64,000 nucleotides of DNA from Mesorhizobium sp. M2E.F.Ca.ET.219.01.1.1 (GTDB taxonomy: Bacteria > Pseudomonadota > Alphaproteobacteria > Rhizobiales > Rhizobiaceae), in assembly GCF_004016445.2 (NCBI RefSeq), contig NZ_SADT02000004.1:310001-374000 (forward strand), given 5' to 3'. The position numbers and the translations under genes were made by a program. The stretch's first letter is position 1. The number at the start of each line of letters is the position of its first letter. The notes beneath the pieces are model-generated. The model ran no database searches, had not been told where the DNA came from, and worked only from the letters and a program-made list of their open reading frames with translations. Shown here one piece after another: positions 15,602-22,807 of this stretch.

Positions 15602-16945
15602 CTATTCACCCTTGGCCAGGTATTTTTCCAGCCAGTGGATATCGTAGTCGCCATTGGCGATGTCCGGGTTGCCAACAAGGTCGCGGAACAGCGGCAGCGT
15701 CGTCTTGATGCCGTCGACGACGAATTCGTCGAGCGCGCGGCGCAGCCGCATCATGCATTCGACGCGGTTGCGGCCATGCACGATCAGCTTGCCGATCAGG
15801 CTGTCATAATAGGGCGGGATCTTGTAGCCGGAATAGACACCGGAATCGACGCGGATGCCAAGGCCGCCTGGCGTATGGAAATGCGTGATCGTGCCGGGCG
15901 ACGGCGTGAAGGTACGCGGATCCTCCGCGTTGATACGGCACTCGATGGCATGGCCGTTGAACTTGATGTCTTCCTGCCTGACCGACAGCCCGCCGCCCGA
16001 TGCGACGCGGATCTGCTCATGCACGAGGTCGATGCCGGTGATCGCTTCCGTCACCGGATGCTCGACCTGCAGGCGGGTGTTCATCTCGATGAAATAGAAC
16101 TCGCCATTCTCATAGAGGAACTCGATCGTGCCTGCGCCCGAATAGCCGAGATCGGCGATCGCCTTGGCGCAGATGCCGCCGATGCGCGAGCGCTCTTCGG
16201 TGTTGAGCGCGGGGGAGTTGGCTTCCTCCCAGACTTTCTGGTGACGACGCTGCAGCGAGCAGTCGCGTTCGCCGAAATGCACACCGCGGCCGGCGCCGTC
16301 ACCGAACACCTGCACCTCGATATGGCGCGGCTTCTCCAGATATTTCTCGATATAGACGGCGTCGTCGCCGAAGGCCGCGCCCGCTTCCGACTTTGCCGTC
16401 TGCAACGCGACTTCGAGATCTGCTTCGGTGTGCGCTACCTTCATGCCGCGGCCGCCGCCGCCGGCGGAGGCCTTGATGATCACCGGATAGCCGATCTCGG
16501 CGGCGACGCGCTTGGCTTCCTTGTCGTCGCTGATCGCGCCATCGGAGCCGGGCACCACCGGAATGCCGAGACGCTTTGCCGTGCGCTTGGCCTCGATCTT
16601 GTCGCCCATGATGCGGATATGGTCGCCGGAGGGACCGATGAAGGTGATGTTGTGCGCGGCGAGGATGTCGGCGAACTTCGCGTTCTCGGACAGGAAGCCG
16701 TAGCCCGGATGCACGGCGTCGGCGCCGGTGATCTCGCAGGCGGCGACGATCTGGTGGATGTTGAGATAGCTTTCGCGCGACGGCGGAGGGCCGATGCAGA
16801 CGCTCTCGTCGGCAAGCCGCACATGCATGGCGTCGGAATCGGCGGTCGAATGGACCACGACCGTTTGGATGCCGAGCTCCTTGCACGCGCGCAGCACCCG
16901 GAGCGCGATTTCGCCGCGATTGGCGATGAGTATCTTCTGGAACAT
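15602..16945 (-). CDS. accC: Acetyl-CoA carboxylase, biotin carboxylase subunit
   Basis: ATP-dependent carboxylation of the biotin on AccB, the first half-reaction of fatty acid synthesis. The 447-residue protein has the N-terminal preATP-grasp domain (FQKILIANRGEIALRV), the ATP-grasp core with glycine-rich KASAGGGGRGMK, the active-site segment EMNTRLQVEHPVTE, and a C-terminal domain with ECRINAEDP. The ATG at 16945 is the conserved start. It follows accB by 13 bp, forming the usual accB-accC unit. Confidence 0.98.
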   Translation of the reverse strand: MFQKILIANRGEIALRVLRACKELGIQTVVVHSTADSDAMHVRLADESVCIGPPPSRESYLNIHQIVAACEITGADAVHPGYGFLSENAKFADILAAHNITFIGPSGDHIRIMGDKIEAKRTAKRLGIPVVPGSDGAISDDKEAKRVAAEIGYPVIIKASAGGGGRGMKVAHTEADLEVALQTAKSEAGAAFGDDAVYIEKYLEKPRHIEVQVFGDGAGRGVHFGERDCSLQRRHQKVWEEANSPALNTEERSRIGGICAKAIADLGYSGAGTIEFLYENGEFYFIEMNTRLQVEHPVTEAITGIDLVHEQIRVASGGGLSVRQEDIKFNGHAIECRINAEDPRTFTPSPGTITHFHTPGGLGIRVDSGVYSGYKIPPYYDSLIGKLIVHGRNRVECMMRLRRALDEFVVDGIKTTLPLFRDLVGNPDIANGDYDIHWLEKYLAKGE

Positions 16946-16958
16946 CTCTTGGCTGTTC

Positions 16959-17426
16959 CTACTCGAGGACCACCAGCGGCATTCCGTACTCGACCGGCTG
17001 GGCATCCTCGATGAGGATCGCCGTCACCGTGCCGGCCCGCGGCGAAGGAATCTGGTTCATCGTCTTCATCGCCTCGATGATGAGCAGCGTCTGGCCTTCC
17101 TTCACCTTCTGGCCGATCTCGACGAACGGCTTGGCGTCGGGCGAGGGCGCCAGATAGGCGGTGCCCACCATCGGCGACGGCACGGCGTTCTTGGACGGAT
17201 CGGCGGGCACCACGGCGGCGACCGCGGCCGGCTGAGCCGCAGCGGCGACGGGAGCGGCGATCGCCGGCAGGGGCGCGGCAACCGCGTGGACAGCCTGCGA
17301 CTGGCGCGACACGCGCACTTTGAGATCGCCGAGCTCCACCTCGATCTCGGTCAGATTGGTGTCGTTCAGGATGCCCGCCAGATCGCGGATCAGCTGCTGG
17401 TCAACACCGGTCTTTTTTATCGACAT
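16959..17426 (-). CDS. accB: Acetyl-CoA carboxylase, biotin carboxyl carrier protein
   Basis: Carries the biotin between AccC and the carboxyltransferase. The 155 residues comprise a short N-terminal helical part (DQQLIRDLAGILNDTNLTEIE), an Ala/Pro-rich linker (about 60-80) and the C-terminal biotinyl domain (about 78-155) with the biotinylation site EAMKTMNQI. The usual sequence is EAMKLMNEI; Thr and Gln here are conservative changes that keep the biotinylated Lys. The start at 17426 follows AGAAGG. The aroQ gene lies 26 bp upstream on the same strand. Confidence 0.97.
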   Translation of the reverse strand: MSIKKTGVDQQLIRDLAGILNDTNLTEIEVELGDLKVRVSRQSQAVHAVAAPLPAIAAPVAAAAQPAAVAAVVPADPSKNAVPSPMVGTAYLAPSPDAKPFVEIGQKVKEGQTLLIIEAMKTMNQIPSPRAGTVTAILIEDAQPVEYGMPLVVLE

Positions 17427-17452
17427 TTTCGAGCCTTCTGTTTGGGGGCCGG

Positions 17453-17887
17453 TCACAGGCGTGCCGCCAGTGCCTGCAGCGCGAGCGTGTAGCCGAGCGG
17501 CCCAAACCCGCAGATCATGCCGACAGCGACCGGCGCGACCATGGAGACGTGGCGGAAGGGCTCCCGCGCATGGATGTTGGAAAGATGGACCTCCGCCACG
17601 GGCAGCGGCGCAACAGAGCGGATGGCATCGTGGATGGCGATCGAGGTATGGCTGTAGGCGCCGGGATTGATGACGATTCCGGAAGCCTTGTCGCCTGCTT
17701 CCTGGATCCAGTCGACCAGATCGCCCTCATGATTGGACTGGCGAAAATCGATCTCGAGGCCGAGCGCGGCGCCCGCCGCCTTGCAGTCCTCTTCGATGGC
17801 CGCAAGCGTCTTGCCGCCATAGATCCCCGGCTCGCGTTTGCCGAGCGCATTGAGATTGGGACCGTTGAGGACGAAAATCGTTTTCAA
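17453..17887 (-). CDS. aroQ: 3-dehydroquinate dehydratase, type II
   Basis: Dehydrates 3-dehydroquinate to 3-dehydroshikimate in the shikimate pathway. The 144-residue dodecameric type II form is shown by FVLNGPNLNALGKREPGIYG (in part: NGPNLNALGKREP), with the active-site Tyr in GIYG, FRQSNHEGDLVDWI, NPGAYSHTSIAI, and EVHLSNIHAREPFR with the catalytic His. It heads a probable aroQ-accB-accC transcript, an arrangement also seen in other proteobacteria. Confidence 0.97.
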   Translation of the reverse strand: MKTIFVLNGPNLNALGKREPGIYGGKTLAAIEEDCKAAGAALGLEIDFRQSNHEGDLVDWIQEAGDKASGIVINPGAYSHTSIAIHDAIRSVAPLPVAEVHLSNIHAREPFRHVSMVAPVAVGMICGFGPLGYTLALQALAARL

Positions 17888-18019
17888 TATGCCGACCTTG
17901 TTTCACGCCGACCCCAAGCCGGCGCACTGGGCCTCTATAATGGGCATAGCCGCCCGCGAAAAGAGCGCAAGTGCGTTCTTACGCTGTCCACAACGGCCGG
18001 CTTTTGCATCCGCAAGCGC

Positions 18020-18847
18020 TTACAGCGCGCTCTTGGCCTCTTCGATCTTTTCCGCCAGAACCTGCTGGCCGAGCGCTCCGAAGATCACCTCGTTGCCCAC
18101 CACATAGGACGGCGTGCCGGTGATCGACAGTTTCGTCGCAAGGTCATAGGTGCGCGAGAGCGTTTCGGCGATGCGGGGATCCTTCATCTTTTCGCGCAGG
18201 GTCGACTCATCGGCACCGAGCGAAAGCGCCACCTTGATGGCGCTGGATTCGGTGGCGCGGCCCTGGCCGCCGAGCAGCGCGGTGTGGAACTCGCCGTATT
18301 TCTCTGGGTGCATCAAGTGGAACGCCATGGAGACGACGCTGGCCTTCTGCGAATCCGGGCTCAGTATCGGGAACTCCTTGAGCACGAAGCGCAGATCCGG
18401 GTCGGACTTGGTCAGAGCCTGCATGTCCTCGATGGCGCGTTTGCAGAAACCGCAATTGTAATCGTAGAACTCGACGATCGTGACCTTGCCCTTCGGGTTG
18501 CCGACGACACCGTCGAAGGTCGAGTTGAAGATCTCGTCCTTGGAATTCTTGATGACGCCGAGTGCCGCGAGGCGCTGCTCTTCCTTCTGCTTGGCCTCGA
18601 GCGCGTCCTGCACCTCGAGCAGAACTTCCGGATTCTTCAAGAGATAATCGCGGATGATGCCCTCGACTTCCTTTCGGTCGATCTTGGTATCGGCGGCCGC
18701 CTTGGTATCGGTGGAGGACGTCACCTGAGCCACCTGCACGGTGTCGGCCTTCGCGGCCTGCGGATTTCCCGCCACGAAACCGAAGGCCAGCATGCCGAGC
18801 GCCACCGCCAGACCGCCGGCACTGCCAAGCAGGATTGCCTTGTTCAT
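18020..18847 (-). CDS. Periplasmic DsbA-family thiol oxidoreductase
   Basis: A 275-residue exported thioredoxin-fold protein of the DsbA/Com1 type. Residues 1-33 form a signal peptide (AILLGSAGGLAVALGMLAFG). An N-terminal helical segment with IIRDYLLKNPEVLLEVQDAL resembles the ScsC/copper-resistance N-domain used for oligomerisation. The active site CGFC lies in YDYNCGFCKRAIED, and the cis-Pro loop is ITGTPSYVVG. It likely makes or shuffles disulfides in periplasmic proteins. The M48 protease gene ends 58 bp away on the same strand. Confidence 0.94.
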   Translation of the reverse strand: MNKAILLGSAGGLAVALGMLAFGFVAGNPQAAKADTVQVAQVTSSTDTKAAADTKIDRKEVEGIIRDYLLKNPEVLLEVQDALEAKQKEEQRLAALGVIKNSKDEIFNSTFDGVVGNPKGKVTIVEFYDYNCGFCKRAIEDMQALTKSDPDLRFVLKEFPILSPDSQKASVVSMAFHLMHPEKYGEFHTALLGGQGRATESSAIKVALSLGADESTLREKMKDPRIAETLSRTYDLATKLSITGTPSYVVGNEVIFGALGQQVLAEKIEEAKSAL

Positions 18848-18905
18848 GATCGTCGTCCCTTTGCCTGTTCCGGTCCGCCTTCGTCGTCGCCGACGTCCGG
18901 GAGGT

Positions 18906-20318
18906 TCATTTGAGTTTATTAGACGGTGTGTAGTTTATAATATCCTGAGCGCGCACCCAGCGGGGTTCGCCGCGCTTCAATTTCTGTTGAGCGCGCATGG
19001 CGAAGATCTTCGCATTCTTGTAGTCGCCCGCATAGTAATGGCCCTCTGCGGTGGCGAGATCGGCGGCCGGAATGTCGCCCTGTTCTCCATAGGCTTGCGC
19101 CAGGAAGCGATAGGCGTCGGCATTCTCCTTGTCCCGCCCGACGCCGTTGTTGAGCTGGACCACGGCCTTTTTCAGCGAATCGGGCGTGCCCACCGCCATC
19201 AGCGCCTGGCCGAGCGAGACCAGCAGCAGTCCGGAGCGCGCGGGATCGAGGCTCACCGCCTTGGCATAGGCGTCCGCCGCGTCCTTCGGCTTGTTGGCCT
19301 TCATCAGGATATCGCCGCGCAGCTCCTGGAAATAGGGGTTCTTCGGCTCCTCCTTGATCAGCGCTGCCGTCTTGGTCAGCGCGGCGCCTGGATTGCCGTA
19401 AAGATAGGTCTGCTGCGCGTCGCCATAGCGCGAGGCGAGGCTGGTCGGATTCTTGCGCATCAGCCGTGCCACGGCCGCCTGACCCTGCATATAGGCGGCG
19501 ATCTTGATGCGCATCATGTCGTGCCGCTGCTGCAGCGCCGGAGGGTCGACAACGTTGACGAAGGGGCTCTGCTTGACCAGCACTTCGAGGTTGGCGATGC
19601 GCTCCTGCGGCATCGGATGGCTGATCCGGTAGGGGTCGACCTGGGTGCCGGCGAGCGACAGCGCGCTCTGAAAGCGGCCGAAGGTCTTCAGCATGCCCAT
19701 GCCGGACTGGCCGGTGGCGTTGAGATAGGTGATCGCCGAACGGTCGGCGGTGATCTCTTCGGTGCGCTGATAGGCGAGGATCGAGCGCTGCGCCATCTCG
19801 CCGCCGCCGGCGGCGACGCCCATGCCGGCGCCCGCCAGGCCCTTGCTGCTGGTGGTGGCGCCGGCAACTATGGCGCCGGCGCCGAGCAGCGTGGCGATGA
19901 TCGCCATGGTCTTGGCACGGTCGAGCTGATCACGCAATTTCTGCTGATGTCCGCCCGCGATATGGCCTGCCTCGTGCGCGATGACGCCGATGATCTCGTT
20001 CGGCGTTTCGGCGGTCACCAGCGCGCCGGTATTGATGAACAGGCGCCGCCCGGTGACGAAGGCGTTGAAACTCGGATCATTGACCAGAACGATGTCGATG
20101 CCGTCATTGGCAAGCCCGGCGGCCTTGAAGATCGGCCGGGCGTAATCGCGCACCAGCGCCTCGATCTCGGCGTCGCGCACCACCGGCACGCCTTGCGCGA
20201 AGGCGCTGACCGAGCCCGACACGGCAACGGCGGCGGCAAGCATAAGCGTCGCGAAGCCGCGCGCGGTTCGGCTGAGGGAGGTCGATCTGCCAATCGATGG
20301 TCGGAGTCGGCTCAACAT
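18906..20318 (-). CDS. Periplasmic M48 metalloprotease with TPR repeats (BepA-like)
   Basis: A 470-residue protein with signal peptide (about 1-42, ending SAFAQG), an M48 zinc peptidase domain with HEAGH at residues 115-119, and a C-terminal TPR array (about 260-470). This architecture matches BepA/YfgC, which in E. coli handles misassembled outer-membrane proteins such as LptD. A further conserved Glu occurs in TEEITADRSAITY. The start at 20318 fits the signal peptide better than the longer frame. It is followed by the DsbA-like gene, a plausible partner in envelope protein quality control. Confidence 0.94.
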   Translation of the reverse strand: MLSRLRPSIGRSTSLSRTARGFATLMLAAAVAVSGSVSAFAQGVPVVRDAEIEALVRDYARPIFKAAGLANDGIDIVLVNDPSFNAFVTGRRLFINTGALVTAETPNEIIGVIAHEAGHIAGGHQQKLRDQLDRAKTMAIIATLLGAGAIVAGATTSSKGLAGAGMGVAAGGGEMAQRSILAYQRTEEITADRSAITYLNATGQSGMGMLKTFGRFQSALSLAGTQVDPYRISHPMPQERIANLEVLVKQSPFVNVVDPPALQQRHDMMRIKIAAYMQGQAAVARLMRKNPTSLASRYGDAQQTYLYGNPGAALTKTAALIKEEPKNPYFQELRGDILMKANKPKDAADAYAKAVSLDPARSGLLLVSLGQALMAVGTPDSLKKAVVQLNNGVGRDKENADAYRFLAQAYGEQGDIPAADLATAEGHYYAGDYKNAKIFAMRAQQKLKRGEPRWVRAQDIINYTPSNKLK

Positions 20319-20502
20319 AGGTCCACTGGTAGACGAGCGGGCGAAAGATGAAAAGTCGGCGCCGGCAACTTCCTGCGCGCTTGTGATCCCCACATCAATC
20401 GGGCATTTGTGCGGCGCTGCCCCTTTAACCAGGGCAGTTCAAGGCAAGTCTGCGCTGCTTGCGTGCGGAATTCACCGAAACAGGGCAGTTGGAAGAGGTC
20501 AA

Positions 20503-21651
20503 ATGGTCGTTTCGCTTTCGCGCCGGGGGGAAGTCGAGCCCTTCCACGCCATGGACATCCTGGCCGAAGCCAACCGGCTGAAGGCCACCGGCGTGCCCGT
20601 GGTGTCGATGGCCGTCGGCCAGCCATCGGATCCCGCGCCGGCCGGCGTCCGCGAGGCGGCGGCCGCGGCGCTCAGGCACGGTCGCATCGGCTACACCGAT
20701 GCCTTGGGCCTGGCCGATCTGCGCAAGGCGATCGCCGAGCACTATGGCGAGCATTACGGGATCGACGTCGCGCCGTCGCGCATTGCCGTCACGACCGGCT
20801 CGTCGGCCGCATTCAACCTCGCTTTCCTGGCGATGTTCGATCCGGGCGACCGGGTCGCCATCGCCGCGCCCGGCTATCCTGCCTACCGCAACATCATGGC
20901 GGCGCTCGGCATCGAGATCGTCGAGGTCGAGCTCGGCGCGGACGCTTACCTGCATGCCGATCACCTGAAGAGCGCGCATCGCGAGAAGCCGCTGAAGGGC
21001 GTGCTGTTTGCCAGCCCCGCCAACCCGACGGGTGCGGTGATCCCGGCGGACGAACTTGCGGCCCTGGTCAAGACGGCCGAGGAACTCGGCATCGCCGTCA
21101 TCTCCGACGAAATCTACCACCGGCTGGCTTATGCGGCGCCCGATGTCACCGCGCTGGCGCATGGCGCCGGCGTGACCGTCATCAATTCCTTCTCGAAATA
21201 CTATTGCATGACCGGCTGGCGCATCGGCTGGATGGTGCTGCCCGAGGAACTGGTGCGGCCGGTCGAGCGCATCGCCCAAAGCCTCTATATCTCGCCGCCG
21301 GAATTGTCGCAGATTGCCGCGATCGAGGCCTTCAAGGCGATGGAGGAGCTGGAAAAGGTGAAGGCGCGCTATGCCTGGAATCGCGACCTTCTGATGAAAC
21401 GCCTGCCGGAGCTCGGTTTCGCGCTGGCCGCGCCCATGGACGGCGCCTTCTACGCCTTCTGCGATGTCACCCGCCACACCAATGACAGCATGGCCTTCGC
21501 CCGCAAGATGCTGGCCGAGGCGCATGTCGCGGCGACGCCAGGCCGCGATTTCGACCCGTTGCAGGGGCATCGCACCATGCGCTTTTCCTACGCCGGCAGC
21601 CATGAAGACATGGTCAAGGCGCTGACCCGCATCGAACGCTGGCTGAAATAG
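20503..21651 (+). CDS. Pyridoxal phosphate-dependent aminotransferase, class I/II
   Basis: A 382-residue fold-type I aminotransferase. The PLP Lys is in SFSKYYCMTGWRIGW, with phosphate contacts in TTGSSAAFNLAF, the ring-stacking region APGYPAYRN, the Asn/Asp pair PANPTGAVI and ISDEIYHRLAY, and the substrate Arg in MRFSYAGS. The nearest described subgroup is aspartate/aromatic-type, but the exact amino donor is unclear. The start follows GGAAGAGGTCAA. The glutaminase gene starts 5 bp after the stop, so the two likely form an operon handling amino-nitrogen. Confidence 0.93.
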   Translation: MVVSLSRRGEVEPFHAMDILAEANRLKATGVPVVSMAVGQPSDPAPAGVREAAAAALRHGRIGYTDALGLADLRKAIAEHYGEHYGIDVAPSRIAVTTGSSAAFNLAFLAMFDPGDRVAIAAPGYPAYRNIMAALGIEIVEVELGADAYLHADHLKSAHREKPLKGVLFASPANPTGAVIPADELAALVKTAEELGIAVISDEIYHRLAYAAPDVTALAHGAGVTVINSFSKYYCMTGWRIGWMVLPEELVRPVERIAQSLYISPPELSQIAAIEAFKAMEELEKVKARYAWNRDLLMKRLPELGFALAAPMDGAFYAFCDVTRHTNDSMAFARKMLAEAHVAATPGRDFDPLQGHRTMRFSYAGSHEDMVKALTRIERWLK

Positions 21652-21656
21652 AAGCC

Positions 21657-22586
21657 ATGCCGGAACTCGAGCAAGCATTGGCGGAAGTCGCCGCCGAAAT
21701 GGCTGAGCGCAGCGATCGCGGCAGGGTGGCGACCTACATCCCGCAGCTCGGCAAGGTCGATCCGAAGAGATTCGGCATCGCCGCCGTGACCAATGATGGC
21801 CGCGTCATCCTTGCCGGCGATGCCGATCAGCCCTTTTCAATCCAGAGCGTTTCGAAGGTCTTCACCCTCACCCTGGCGCTGGGCAAGATCGGCGATGCAC
21901 TCTGGCAGCGCGTCGGTCGCGAGCCGTCCGGCAATCCGTTCAACTCGATCGTCCAGCTCGAGCATGAGAACGGCATTCCGCGCAATCCGTTCATCAATGC
22001 CGGCGCCATCGTCGTCTCCGACGTCCTGCTCGCCGGCCATCAGCCGCGCGAGGCGATCGGCGAGATCCTGCGCTTCATTCAGTTCCTCGCCGATGACGAG
22101 ACGATCATCATCGACCGCGAAGTGGCGGCATCCGAGCGGGCCACCGGCTACCGCAACTTCGCTCTGGCCAACTATATGAAATCCTTCGGCAATCTCCATC
22201 ATGAGCCAGAGCTGGCGCTGGGTGTCTATTTCCACCATTGCGCCATCGCCATGAGTTGCCGTCAGCTCGCCATGGCGGGGCGCTTTCTGGCTAATGGCGG
22301 CAGGAACCCGGCGACCGGGCACTCGGTCGTGTCGGCCGAGCGGGCGCGCCGCATCGGCGCGTTGATGCTGACCTGCGGCCATTATGACGGTTCCGGCGAT
22401 TTCGCCTTTCACGTCGGCATTCCCGGCAAAAGCGGCGTCGGCGGCGGTATTTTAGGCATCGTGCCCGGGGTGGCTTCGCTGGCGGTGTGGTCGCCCGGTC
22501 TCAACGAGAATGGCAACTCCAAGCTTGGCTCAATCGCGCTCGAGAAGCTCGCACGCATGATGAACTGGTCGATCTTCGCGCCATAG
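21657..22586 (+). CDS. glsA: Glutaminase A
   Basis: Hydrolyses glutamine to glutamate and ammonia in the cytoplasm. The 309-residue serine-dependent beta-lactamase-like fold shows the nucleophile motif S64-V-S-K67, the binding segment GREPSGNPFNS, EHENGIPRNPFINAGA and GRNPATG. Length matches the family. In rhizobia related glutaminases are linked to acid resistance and nitrogen use, but this is family knowledge only. It lies 5 bp after the aminotransferase gene and converges with rne. Confidence 0.96.
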   Translation: MPELEQALAEVAAEMAERSDRGRVATYIPQLGKVDPKRFGIAAVTNDGRVILAGDADQPFSIQSVSKVFTLTLALGKIGDALWQRVGREPSGNPFNSIVQLEHENGIPRNPFINAGAIVVSDVLLAGHQPREAIGEILRFIQFLADDETIIIDREVAASERATGYRNFALANYMKSFGNLHHEPELALGVYFHHCAIAMSCRQLAMAGRFLANGGRNPATGHSVVSAERARRIGALMLTCGHYDGSGDFAFHVGIPGKSGVGGGILGIVPGVASLAVWSPGLNENGNSKLGSIALEKLARMMNWSIFAP

Positions 22587-22639
22587 GCAAGTCGATATTC
22601 AGGTGAGGCCGGCCTGCAAATGGCGGGTCCCTGCGCTTC

Positions 22640-22685
22640 CGGTGCTCACGTACTTTAAGTACGCTCCGCTCCGGTTCCCGGAACC
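22640..22685 (+). repeat. Palindromic intergenic repeat element
   Basis: GTGCTCACGTACTTTAAGTACG followed by CTCCGCTCCGG forms nested inverted repeats centred on CGTACTTTAAGTACG. It sits between the glsA stop and the shared terminator. A single copy is present in the window; elements of this appearance are common between rhizobial genes. Confidence 0.5.
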
Positions 22686-22745
22686 CCACCATTTTCGACT
22701 CGGCCTGACCTGAATCTCGATTTGCCTTGCGCTGCGGCAAACAAG

Positions 22746-22777
22746 AAAAATCCCGCGCCAGGGGCGCGGGATTTTTG
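22746..22777 (-). terminator. Bidirectional intrinsic terminator between glsA and rne
   Basis: AAAAATCCCGCGCC, a 3-nt loop, GGCGCGGGATTTTT: an A-tract, 9-10 bp GC stem and T-tract, symmetrical so that it can end transcription of both the convergent glsA and rne genes. Confidence 0.88.
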
Positions 22778-22807
22778 CAAAGAAATCAGTCCAACAATCT
22801 GAAAAGC